Assembly (NCBI GenBank): GCA_015499985.1
Contig: JAAAUF010000036.1
Span: 1-64,000, forward strand
Direction of reading: 5' to 3'
DNA length: 64,000 nt
Source of the DNA: Haplosporangium gracile
Taxonomy: Eukaryota > Mortierellomycota > Mortierellomycetes > Mortierellales > Mortierellaceae
A program made the translations under genes and the position numbers. The notes beneath the pieces were generated by a model that did no database searches, had not been told where the DNA came from, and was given only the letters and a program-made list of their open reading frames with translations. Below are positions 1 to 10,863 of this stretch, piece after piece (position 1 is the first letter of the stretch; the number at the start of each line of letters is the position of its first letter).

Positions 1-317
1 TGCACTCTCAGAGGTGATCATTGAAGCGTTTGTGCTGAAATTGTCACTTTTTAGCTACTAACAAGCCGTGGTGATGACGATATAGGACATGGGCTCCATG
101 AATTGAACCGTAGGAAGATGGACAGCGGAATGAACGCGTTAGTAATGGGTTTGTAACATTGCAACAAGGCATTATGGAGAAAAAACAAAAAAAGTGAGTT
201 ACATGGACTTAGTACGAGGGTTATTAGATAATTCGAGCAACCCTATCTATTTCCATAGTTGTGAAAGGTTTCAATGACAAGATTTCCTTTCCTAGTCGTT
301 TTATTGTTGTATGATTT
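1..317. other. Left-edge noncoding stretch, 3' of the PP2C gene
   Basis: AT-rich sequence that begins right after the stop of the minus-strand phosphatase gene. It would hold that gene's 3' UTR. I see no coding potential or repeat in it. Confidence 0.5.
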
Positions 318-3162
318 TTAACGTATAGGAGTGAGTCCCTGGGTAGCATCTTGAGCATCAAACAAGGCCATCTTGGTATCCTGGTGTCCAAAGAACACGA
401 CGGTTACTAAATCGTAAATTTTGTCGCGTCAAGCAAAAAAACGTTAGTACATACACACGAACAAATCCTCTCAGGCACAAAGCGCCGCTTTTGAGTAAAA
501 ATGAGCAAAAAAAAAAAACCAACATACCAGTGATATCGTCGCGGTGCTGACGACTTTGAGGCGACGGGATTAATAGTGTCGCAGCCACTTTGTCGTCGTC
601 GGCACCACCGAGGGCGTTTCGGATCAAGTGTGTGGACGCGTTGGCTTGGTCTCTGTAAGTAAACTTTCGCACTTGACTTGCAGGACCCTTGGGCGTCAAG
701 TTTACCGGTGTGAGCTCTTCCTCTTCCTCTTCTTGTTGTTGTTGCTTAACAGGAGCAACTTGGTCGCCTTTTGATGATGATGCCGACGACAATGCTACCA
801 GGCGTTTGGCCTTGAGTTGCCGCCTGTATGTCAGAATAGCCTCGCGATCCAGAACCATCTCGTCATGCCCGGTCTTGCCATCCAACAACTGCCCCACCAA
901 CTGTACAGCCTCGTCTGACGTCAGTTTATCCCACAGGCCATCGGTTGCCATGATCATAAACCGGTCCTCGGATCGGATCTTGTGATGCCGGACCACGGGT
1001 TTTGCAGTGACATAGGGAGGGGTTTTGTAGTTGGGGCGAGGATCGCGGTAGGCCGGGAAGAGACTGAAGACCTTGTCCTGGATTTCTTTAGTCCATTTGT
1101 ACCGCGCATCTCCGAATGCGCGTGTTGGTTCTAATTGCGAGCGTTAAAGGTTCATTGAAGGTTAGAATTAAAGTGCTACAGATCAAAGTTTAAAAGACGA
1201 CAGCAAGTGACACGAAAAAAATAAATAAAATAAACAATAGTTACCAAGACCGCCAAGGACACGACCACGTCGAACGACAGTAGACTCTTCACCAGGATGC
1301 TCCTCTTGCAGCCTCTTGACCTCCCACGGATTACGCCCAGTCTGGTCAAACGATAGCGGCACAGCTCTCCAAACGTGTCCTCGCCCATCAGCTGCCGGCT
1401 CGCGCACACCCATAACAGCCCGGCTGTCACCCACGCACGCCACATAGAGATCATTTTCTCTTGAGTCGACATATGCCATTAGTGCACAAGATCCAGAAAT
1501 GGCGGGGAGGAGTGAAGAACACGCCAGGGGTCGAGACGAGTGCTCCAGAACCCTTTTAACAGAATCCTGAACGATCCTCTGATCCAGTTTCAGAAACCCA
1601 CGTTCGATCGCTTCTGAGACAGCCTGTGAGTCCCGGGGGTTGCGGACAAGGTTGAGTTCCTTGGAGATGGAAGGGGCCAATTCCTGAGCCACCTTTTGAG
1701 AACAGCACCAGCCTGAGTGTCCGTCATACACGCCAAAAAAGTACCGCTCCGGTTCGATTTCATCACCATGATGATGGGTGTGGTTGTAGTTGCGGACGAA
1801 ATGTTGCGACATGTCGTCCTCAACCGGGTAGTTGGACGCGACCTGGTTAAGTGTGTAGCCGAGAACGATATTTCGGGACCGTGGTATCGCGTAGCCTGAC
1901 TCTTCTTTCCTCCTTCTAGTATCCTGATGTGGTGGCACAATTTTGAATGATCGTTGGTTCTGTCCAAGACGTTTCTCCACATTCTCGGGTGTGAGCATCC
2001 TAAGGTTCTTCTCCGAGCCATGTAGTCCCTGTGATACCAATCCTGCCTTCACATTACTGGGACCACCACGACTATCAGCTCCAAAACTACTCCTCTCGAA
2101 AGCCATTGCACCCGGAGCAGCCAAGCCTCCTCTCCCACCACCAACTCCAGCCCAAGAATCAAGCGACCACATAAAAGGCTCACGACCTTTTTTCTTCACC
2201 TCCCAAGGCGGGTCCTCCCCCGTATCCAACAATTTCTCTCGAATCCTCCAGAAGTCCTCCCGAAACCTTTTCCACTCCTCCTTCTTCTTGATTTTAAAGT
2301 GGTGGAACCCATAGGCTCCACAGACGACCATAATTCCGACTGCAAACCCTTTCCGTACAGCATCCTCCAGATGCAGCTGTAGCATCCATGGCATCCAGTG
2401 ATGGTTCCATTGACTCCACCAGGGGTTGTTGAATCCACCAGGGCCATGTTGGTGATCTCGTGGGTTGTACCCTCCTCCTCTTCGATGATGACCTTGGCCC
2501 CTGGCATGGTTATGCAATTGTTGTTGGCGGATGTAATGCCAGAACCGTTGACGGTAGAGATAATGCTGACGGTGGTGACCTGGTTGAACAAAGTCCTCGT
2601 ATCGAAGTCGACTTGATCGTCCCGGTGCCTGTTGCTGTTGTGAATGCTGTTGTTGAGGATGGTCATCCCTGTCCTCGCGACGACGCCTATCGTGCTTATC
2701 CCGTTTGTAACAGTAATAGTCGTGGTGGCGACCGTGGCGATCGCGGTCATAATCACGGCCTCGCTTCAATGGAGTAATACGACTCGTAAAAGGCGCAGAC
2801 GAGCCAGTAGCTGTTGATGTGGTTGTTGACCTGGCCGCTCCTGCTGCTCCTGCTGCTGTTGTCGAGCCTGTTCCTGTTGCAGCTGACGAAACATCACTAA
2901 AGACGGCCTTGGTGGCTTTCCGTCGAATCTTTTTAATCTGATTGACATCCAAGGAATGATGAGAACGGGGGGACTCGGAAGAACGAACTGTGGTCGAGGT
3001 CGAGAAGGTGAATTTCGACTGTGCTGTTGGTCGTCGACAGAGTTGGATTCCATGAGGCCTCGTAGTGTGAGATTGGATCTTCGACCATGTAGACGACGAC
3101 ATCAGCACTGTCCTCCTGGGAGACGGCACGAACGCCGCTGTCGCAAATCGACTAAGTGACAT
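318..3162 (-). CDS. Mitochondrial PP2C-type protein phosphatase (PTC5/PDP-like)
   Basis: Metal-dependent Ser/Thr phosphatase of the PP2C family, closest in layout to mitochondrial pyruvate dehydrogenase phosphatases (yeast Ptc5 type). Exons on the minus strand are 3162-1245, 1130-528 and 406-318, giving 869 residues; both introns (114 and 121 bp) keep frame and rejoin conserved motifs. The N-terminus is basic and Ser/Thr-rich, like a mitochondrial presequence. Residues about 130-265 are an unusual His/Arg/Gln-rich stretch, followed by one probable membrane segment near residue 277. The PP2C core runs from about 480 to the end: YDGHSG (about 478), GDSRAVMG (about 587), GGLEPTRAFGDA across intron 1, ATDGLWD (about 701) and RDDITVTVVFFG across intron 2, so the metal-binding aspartates are all present. 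The start at 3162 is the first ATG giving a presequence; frame stays open upstream through a poly-Phe stretch that looks noncoding. Family is clear from motifs; the pyruvate dehydrogenase substrate is inference. Confidence 0.88.
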
Positions 3163-4154
3163 GTTTTTGCACAATGGCGGCGTGAGTGCGCGTGTATGCT
3201 GATTCCTGGTAAAAAAAAAAAAAAAGGGAAGAAGCGGATGGTAAGAGGTGATATTTTTGCGTGAGAACAAACGAATCGACGATGGAGGAAGGGGGGCGGG
3301 GTTCACAACGTCCTCAGGCACTTTCTTCTTTGGGGGTCTTGGCTGCAACCAAAAAGGGAATAAAAGTGCTTGCGCAGTTTTATTATCAATTGAGCGCTTC
3401 TCGTGCTTTGATTCGTCAAGAATGCCCCACGTCCTCGTCGCTCTTTTCTGTTTGTAGCCAAGCTCATTTTCTATGACACGAGCTTCTCCTACGAGGCTCT
3501 ACTAGAGTTTCTATAGCCTGGTAAAGTAGACGTACGTGTGATATGGCTACTTTGCTCAGAATTATTGAATGTCAGAAAAACGCGTTGGTTCTTGATGATG
3601 AAATTTTGGTCATGTTTCTCTGTTGGTGGCAAACTGGAGAAAAAGTAAACAGGTTACGCGTCTAGTTTCAGGCCAATCCATTGTAATTCAGGTGCCTTTT
3701 CGCGTCAGCCTCAGAGCTGATCAGTCCACGGTTGATCAGCAATTAACCAAAACTGCGCTTCTAAAGATTCGAAAAAAAAAAGATTGCTGAGCAAGATGAC
3801 AAAAAAAATCTCCTCGCTTCTGTGTCGAGCATCACGAGGATAGTGGTATGTAGAACTGTCAAGAATAGATAGGAATACTTTTCCTCCCCTTGAATTCTTC
3901 AAGTAGGCAGAGTAAAAGAAGGGAGAATAGGCTGAAGATATGTAGAATTCGCTCTTGCTTTCGTCTCTCGTTATTCATATTCACTCAACATCAAACTTGC
4001 ACTCTTTTTAATCTACCTTCCTTCATCTCGCTTTTGCACTCATTTCCTTCTCACTCTTCCTCCTGCCTTCTCAAATCAAAATCAAATGTCAAGCCAACAA
4101 CAAAAACATAACCATCAACTGCTGCAGCAGCGTCACAACAATAGCATCAGCAAC
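3163..4154. other. Divergent intergenic region
   Basis: Lies between the 5' ends of the minus-strand phosphatase and the plus-strand secreted protein, so it should hold both promoters. A pyrimidine-rich stretch (about 3990-4080) just before the plus-strand gene looks like its leader. No gene is visible. If the downstream gene starts at the earlier ATG, the region ends at 4085. Confidence 0.4.
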
Positions 4155-5367
4155 ATGAGAGTCTCAAAAAAGAAAAGCCTCATGACTACTTCTCAACTGC
4201 TATTACTAATAGCGCTCGGACCCAGCATCGGCAACAGTCTTCTTACAGGAACGACAACCGTGGTCGACTCGGCTTTTGGCGGATCACACCCAACAAAGAT
4301 CGATACTTTCATGCGGGAAACCCTCTGTTCCAACCAGGCCGCAATGTGCATTGCCTCGTGCCAAAACAACGTCCAAACCAATGATTGGTACGACAGGCCA
4401 CGAATGCAAGCAATAACGTCAACCTTACTGTTTTTTTGGGGGGGGGAGGGTTTTTTTTGCTTGAAAGAGTCACTAGCCAAAAAGAGGGTGCTGTGAACGT
4501 GAGTGTATGCGTGAATGTGTGAAAAAATGAAAGAGGACAAGAGGACGGACAAAAAGGGATTTGCACCTGAGAAAAATAATAAACGTGCGCAAGATTATCT
4601 CTGTCGATAAGAGAGTAAAAAAAAACATGCAGGGAAAGAGTAAAAATGGCGGTAATAGGTAGAGAGGTCATAAGCATGTTGACACAACCATTTTTTTTTC
4701 TTTATCACCGATATTTACTTTACTTGTGTTTTCATATAGCAATACCGAGACCTTGGAATGGGAGTGTGTGTGCACTGCAGGAACAACCAATACAATCCAC
4801 AACTGGCAATACCCGATCCCATTTAGTCTCTGCAGGATACAACTCTTGGAGTGCATTAAAGGGTGTCCCCGGATCAATTTAGACTCAGCTGTGCCTGACC
4901 AACAAAAGCGCTTCGCGGTCCAGACCCCTCTCGGTGGCGATCTCGATGGCGAAAACAATGGCAACAACGACATGAAGCAACATAGTGACATCGACGATGT
5001 GGATCAGAACGATTACAATGCACTTCAAGAGCTCCGAACCTTGCACCAACACGACCGCCTGGAAAAGCCATCTTACTCTCGCTTCGAGGCCGAAGTTCTT
5101 CGAGAACAGGTTGCGGCCAAGAAGAAGCAGCTTCACAAACACCTCTGGGCGACTGAACAGCGACAACGACAACGGAACAAAGGCGCTGAAAGCAACGGGG
5201 AGTTCTCCCGCCAGAATACGATCTCGTTTACAACAGTGGTGGATCCTACATCTCGACATCTTGCCGAATGTGAGGCGCATTGTCATAGTGTATTATCTTG
5301 TGGCACCGAGACAGCGCCTCAATACCATGACATCCAGCAGATTGTCTCTCCAGGCCATGCAAGTTAG
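4155..5367 (+). CDS. Secreted cysteine-rich protein with DUF7707-like domain
   Basis: Predicted extracellular or cell-wall protein. Two exons, 4155-4387 and 4740-5367 (intron 352 bp), give 286 residues. The chosen ATG places a basic n-region directly before a hydrophobic stretch (about residues 10-27), a good signal peptide; an in-frame ATG at 4086 would add 23 polar residues and is the alternative. After the signal comes a cysteine pattern: C-x5-C-x3-C (about residues 58-68), then a Cys whose codon is split by the intron, then WECVC and a C-x7-C-x3-C end. This matches the arrangement I recall for fungal DUF7707 proteins, whose role is not known. The remaining 170 or so residues are hydrophilic, rich in Asp, Gln and Lys, partly helical (about residues 155-200), and not part of that domain; they contain three more cysteines. 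The restored Cys codon and the conserved spacing support the splice site. Confidence 0.75.
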
Positions 5368-8300
5368 TGTAGTACAGAAAAATAAGTATTAGTGACTACC
5401 TCTCTTTCTGCCCATACAACTGTGAACCTATTGGACTGTATTAAAAGAGGGAAGGCTGTGTCGATCATTGTAAAATGAAAACAAAAAAGCTCTTGTTATT
5501 AAAATGCTCTCGAACCATTCACAGACCGAGCTAAGTATGAAAGACAAAAAAACTTCACTATCTTACGGGTATGTATGTTTGTTGGTTTAGAAACAAATAA
5601 AAAAAAAAGATACCTCTCACTGTTTTGCTTTCATGTGAAGGAGGATCCTTTTGTCTTTCTTCAATGACTCGTATTATTTTTTTTTTTTTTATATTTTGGT
5701 TTATCGATTTTCCAATTCACTTTTTTTTTTGATCGAAAGAGTGAGGACGACAAGAACAGGTACCCTCAGAAAAAAAAAAGGGCAAGAGAAGGCGAGAGCA
5801 AAAAGGCTTTTGAAAGTGGGGTTTCTGAAAAAAAAAAAAGTTGAAAGGGACTTCAAGTGTTGCTCTCAGAGTTAAAGTTGAGTTGAGTACATGAGTAGGT
5901 ACATGTATGTGCGTGAGAGAAAGAATGAGGACGGGATAAGGGTGAAGAGTGAGCAAGAAAGCCGCTTTCAAGATAGTTGATATCTCCCCATTTCTTTTTC
6001 CTCGGGATAGTTTGCCTGAAAAATGTGGAGGTTAGTGGAGAAATCCCATTTCAATTGTAAATGGATCTGTTCAGGCAAAGTCCAATTGCAGGCAGGCAAA
6101 GATCTCCTCTGCACCGCACTCGCTTTTGGAAGAAAGGAGGTGGAGGATGACGAAAGGGAGCCTAGTCAAAACGACAGCGATGCCACTATTTGCAAAGGGG
6201 AAGAGTTCGATAAAAAAAAGGAGAGGGGAAGGGCGTCCTCTTTCCCGGCATCCTTTATGCTTGTCATGCACAATCCTGTACGCGTTGAGCGCATGCACAG
6301 GGTACGTGCGTCTGGTCGAATGAAAACAATAAAAAAGATGAAAAGCGATGAGAGGAGAGAGGAAAGAAAGTGAGAGGAGAGAGAAAAAGAGAAAAGCGAG
6401 CGAGAGGGAAAGTGTCGAGTGTGAGCGTGCGCGAAGGAGAGAGAAAAGGGAGAGAACGAGAAAGAAAGAATGGGAGGGCAAAAAAATTGATGCTGATCCC
6501 TGTGTAGAGCTGTTGTTGCTGTTGCGTTGCGTATTCATGTTTGCCTACCTTGCTTCCAACCACACCCACCCACTCGCTCCCTTTTGTGACCCTTGCCCTG
6601 GCCTCATCATCAAAATGAGATTCGAGAGCATGGGCCACCCGCTTCTTTTATTATTTTTTGAATGATTCAACCATGGCCACCATTTACCCGAGGTACCTGT
6701 TTCCTTTGTTCCCCGCGCATAGTGAATCTTATTCTACACGTCTTCCTCAACTCCTCTCGTGTCTCCTCAATGTCATCATCGTCATCTTGACATCCTTATA
6801 ACTGCCTTTCTTTCAACTGGTCGCTAAAGTATGGGCTAGAAGAACTTTACGCTTTTGTTTACTTGCTACTGAAATGGAACCATCAGAATTGGCTGAAAAC
6901 TGTGGGAGAGGTGTGCAGAGGCTCTCGTTGTGGCCATTGCAATCAATACTATCGAAACAATTAAGAGAGCCACAAGAGGTATACCGGTGTCCGTTTGGTG
7001 AAGATGGAACTAAACGAGAATAAAAACAACAACGAACGTAAGTTGATGTAAGGAGAGTGAGTTTTGGTGATAAAAAAAAGAACAAGGTAAATCTAATACT
7101 TCCAAGTAATAGGGCTGTAAACTATGACGAGTATCAGCTTTTCCTTTTCAATGGCTGGGTGAAAATGAGTCGCGAGAGGTAAAACAAGGGGATTGACATG
7201 GCATGCGCAACCACTCACAACACTGACTCTGTTTTGAAAGCTGTGCTTTTCTCAGTCAGCCTTGCAATAACAACAAATATGGTATACGACGAGGAAGAGG
7301 AAAAAAATAAACAACAGCATCGAGCATTGAGCGGGAGAGTGAGTGACGACTAAGGAGGTTCAACTCGCAGATTGGCGCAGGCTGCAGGCGAAGAGAGGAT
7401 GTGGAAGAGAGTGAAAGGGTTCTGAGAGAGATTATGAGAGAGTGAGTTGCACGGCATGGTGGGTCAGATGGGGGATTGGACTTTTTTTTTTTCTTTTGAC
7501 AAGGGCATGAAATGAACCCAACGCAAAGCAAGAGAGAGCAAGAAGAGCAAGAGCAAGAAGAGCAAGAGCAACGCCAGTTTTCAGCATACACATACGACAA
7601 CAACAAGCAATAAGTAAACAAAAGGGCACCGAGAAGAACCACGACTCAGTGGGTGAGTGAGGGTGAGAGAGCGACATCTTATTTTTCTCACTCCGTTACT
7701 TCTTTTTATTCCTTTCTTTCGTTTCCTTCTTTCTCTTCTCTCCCTTCTCCTTCCTTTCTTCCTTCCTTCCTCCACTTTTTGTTGATAGTATTTTCGTCAA
7801 AGTGGATAAGCGGTTGCAAACAATCCTGGCCCTTTTGTTTCCTTCTTATTACTCTCTTTCTCCCACCTTCACGCTTATTCTGCCTCTTACCACTCCATCC
7901 TTTTTCACCTTGCTCACTCACCCGCCCGCCCATCCTTTCATTAAACCCTTTTTTTCAGCCAGTCTTCTCTTCCTCTCTCTTTCTCTTCTCTTCCCTTCTT
8001 CTGTCACCTTTCCGCCACCAGTCTCTCCGCGCACCAGCTTTAAACCCCATTGGCATCATACATATCATCACCTCACCAGCATCACATTGCCTTCGCTTTG
8101 TCCCTTCCCACCTCCTTCCCTTTCCTTCCCTTCCCTACTACTTCGACCCCATTGCGCTTTCCAATTTCTTCCCTTTCTTCCCTTTTTTCTTTTTTCTTTT
8201 TTCTTCTTTATCCCCTCTTACCTTCCTTTCTTCCCTCTTCTCTTCCTTTCTTCCACTTTTTTTTTTCTACTTCTTCCCCCTGATATCTCTCATTTAGTCC

Positions 8301-10863
8301 CTTTTTTTTACTCGCCCCGCATATCACTGCATCCTCGACACATATCGACAACCCTCGCCTCATCAAGGTAGGCCCATGACCACCACTCACCTACCACCGA
8401 GCCGATACCAGCAGCTACCTCCCTTTTCTCCCTTTTTTTTTCTTCAAACTGCTCGGGACCCTTGTATTATCGCCAAGAAAATAACAACCACAACAACAAA
8501 GAGAGAGGGAGAAACACATAACGAAAACATAAACATACTGGAGAGCCACGGAGCATAGGACAATAGTCCGATGACGGCAATTGACAAAACAGAGATGCCA
8601 GGATGACCACCATCGCACAAGCCATGGTCTGTTCTGAACCTCCGACGTTTCATCGTTCATTAGGAGGGATGTACCATGTCTGGATGAGACATAAGCTCCC
8701 CACTTCTTTGGGAGGGTTCAGGCACAAAGCAGATCTGTTGGATCAGGGCGTCGATCAGAACCATCTTTTTTTTTTTGTTTTCAGATCTGATGGCTGTTTT
8801 TGTTTTGTTTTTCTTTTTTTTTTTGTTTTGATCAGGAGGATGAGTCTGAATAGTGGATTCAAGCTTTGCTCGGCTGAGGGGAGGTAGAGAGAGAGAGAGA
8901 TACATAGGGACATAAGGAGAGCGAGAGAGAAGAGGGCGTACGGCAGCAGTAACAGCAACAACAGCAGCGGCCGGCCTGAGGTGGGGGCTGGACAGCAGAC
9001 CGATGGTCGAGTATTGAGATTTAATTTAGTGTCGGTGTGTGCGTTTTTTTTTCTTTTCTCTTTGTCGTCGTGTTGTTGTCTGCTTGTTGTTTTGTTGTCA
9101 TTGTCATTGTCATTGTTGATGTTGTTCTTCGGGGCAGGGCAGGGCAAGACAAAGGCAAAGGCAGGTGTCTATCTGTGTTGTCAGTCTATCTCTCTCTGTC
9201 TGTCAATCCCTCTGTCATCTTGCTGCCGCTTCTTTTTTGCTTTTTTGCAGGTCATTTTTTCATTTCCTTATTCATATTATTATTATTATCTTTTTTGAGT
9301 TCAGAAACCCACCTTTGCTCTTGTTCTGCTTTTTTTGATGCTGGAGCGCTTGGTCCAACACTCTTTTTTCGTTCTCCCACATCCACGATCCAGATTCCGC
9401 CTAAATATACAACAATACCAGGCGCTACACCCATGACATGACCCCCAACCCCTCTCTTGTCTCTCTCTATCTCCTTCTCTCTCCTCTTTTTCCCACTTTT
9501 TTTTTTCTCCTTCTCTCTCACTCGCCTAAGCATCGGGCCAAAAAAACATGCACAACCCCATCACTCACAGACGGAGAAAACTGACACACACGCACAGAAA
9601 GAGGACACAAAGCAGCAAAAAGTCAAGTAGTAGATCTGGACTATCATGCCCCTCATCCCACCCCTACCATAACATCCTGCATGTTGCCCACCAACATCAT
9701 CATCCTCGTCCGCATCACTCGGTCCTCTTCCCTTTCCAAAAGGCAACTACCGACCAACAACAATTGATATCAGAGTAACTTCAATGTCAGTAAACAACAC
9801 AAAGGAAAAATCAACTGCATCAACAAAAAAAAAGGTGGCAATGACAACCACAACAACAACCTCAATTGTGCACCACCAGCAGCAGTAGCGGCGGCAACAA
9901 ACGTACAAGCACACGCCCCTATAACCAATGGATCTTGGCCTCTCCTCTTCCCCCTTGTGTTCGTTATGGTCATCCTTTTCTTTTGTTTCTATTTAGTTTT
10001 AAAAAAGATATTTTTTTGCTGCCACATTTTATCATTGAATTTATGACAACGGTTCTTGTTGGGGGCAGCATTCCCCATCCCCGAGGTGTTTACTGAAATC
10101 ATCCCAACAGTGTTAGATACTACACCAGTTTGGATGCGCTTCTGGTCGTTGATCCTCTGGTTTTCATTCCAGGTCTCCGTGAACAATATTGTTTTTTCTG
10201 GGTGTGTGAGGAGCAAAAGTAGAGTGTGTAGTCCACTAGATTATCAATCTTCCTTGAAGCTGATTGGAATGGAAAACGAGAGCCAAAACGCGTCAAGGTT
10301 CAGGATGAATCAGACTCCTCCCTCCCTTTCTCAAATGGTCGTCAATAACGATAAGGAAATGAAATGAAAAAAAAGAAAGAAAAAAAAACTAAAATTTCTC
10401 TCTTGGCTACATTCCTGGCATACCTTCGACACCCACTTTTTCATGCTTTGAAAAGAGCAAAAATAGTCATCTCAACAATTAGCAGGGACGGGTGCCCTCA
10501 GTTGCCAAGGAAGTACAATCGTACGAATCTAGACTTTCGAGCTGCACAGGTAAGAAAACGACGACAACAGTTTTTCATATTAGAGTCAATGCCTTTCCTG
10601 TTTGACGGCGGGGAAGCATCAGCGATCAGTGATCAGTCATCAGTGAAAATAAGAAGCTCATAACTGATCGTATACGATAACGACCTCCTCCTATTCCTCT
10701 TCCTCTTCCTCTACTTTGTCAGCTCATTCCGTATTTCTCGCGGATTCGTTAGTAATAATACAGGCGGGCTGTACGACCAACTGCTGAGCCGGGCACTAAA
10801 GCGCACACACATACATACTTTCACACTCGTCTACACATCACCCCCACACCGCCGATTCTTTTA
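5368..10863. other. 5.5 kb without a convincing gene; strong purine/pyrimidine strand skew
   Basis: No open frame here resembles a known protein. The composition is structured: purine-rich on the plus strand at about 6340-6480 and 7310-7600, then pyrimidine-rich at about 7680-8340, with a sharp switch near 7650. CT-rich tracts sit directly upstream of clear start codons elsewhere in this window (for example 37755-38110), so 7680-8340 may be the promoter or leader of a plus-strand transcript, possibly a long spliced 5' UTR of the PHD gene at 10864. Candidate donors are the AAGGTAGG at about 8364 and ACAGGTAAGA at about 10548. RNA evidence would decide. Confidence 0.4.
10624..10644. repeat. Three tandem 7-bp units (GATCAGT)
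   Basis: Two exact GATCAGT copies and one CATCAGT copy in a row, about 220 bp before the start codon of the PHD-H15 gene. Could be a binding-site cluster or a chance repeat. Confidence 0.5.

Noticed and set aside
915..925. TGACGTCA (CRE) match
   Set aside because: Inside the phosphatase coding exon, so likely chance codon sequence.
4086..4154. Upstream in-frame ATG for the secreted protein
   Set aside because: It would put 23 Gln/His-rich polar residues before the signal peptide; the ATG at 4155 gives a normal signal, though the longer form is not excluded.
7653..8297. 214-codon plus-strand frame
   Set aside because: Almost wholly Ser/Phe/Pro/Leu from a CT-rich tract; read as a leader or promoter sequence, not a protein.
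10056..10367. 103-codon frame upstream of the PHD-H15 gene
   Set aside because: Begins with TTG, not ATG, has no recognisable family and no clear splice link to the gene downstream.
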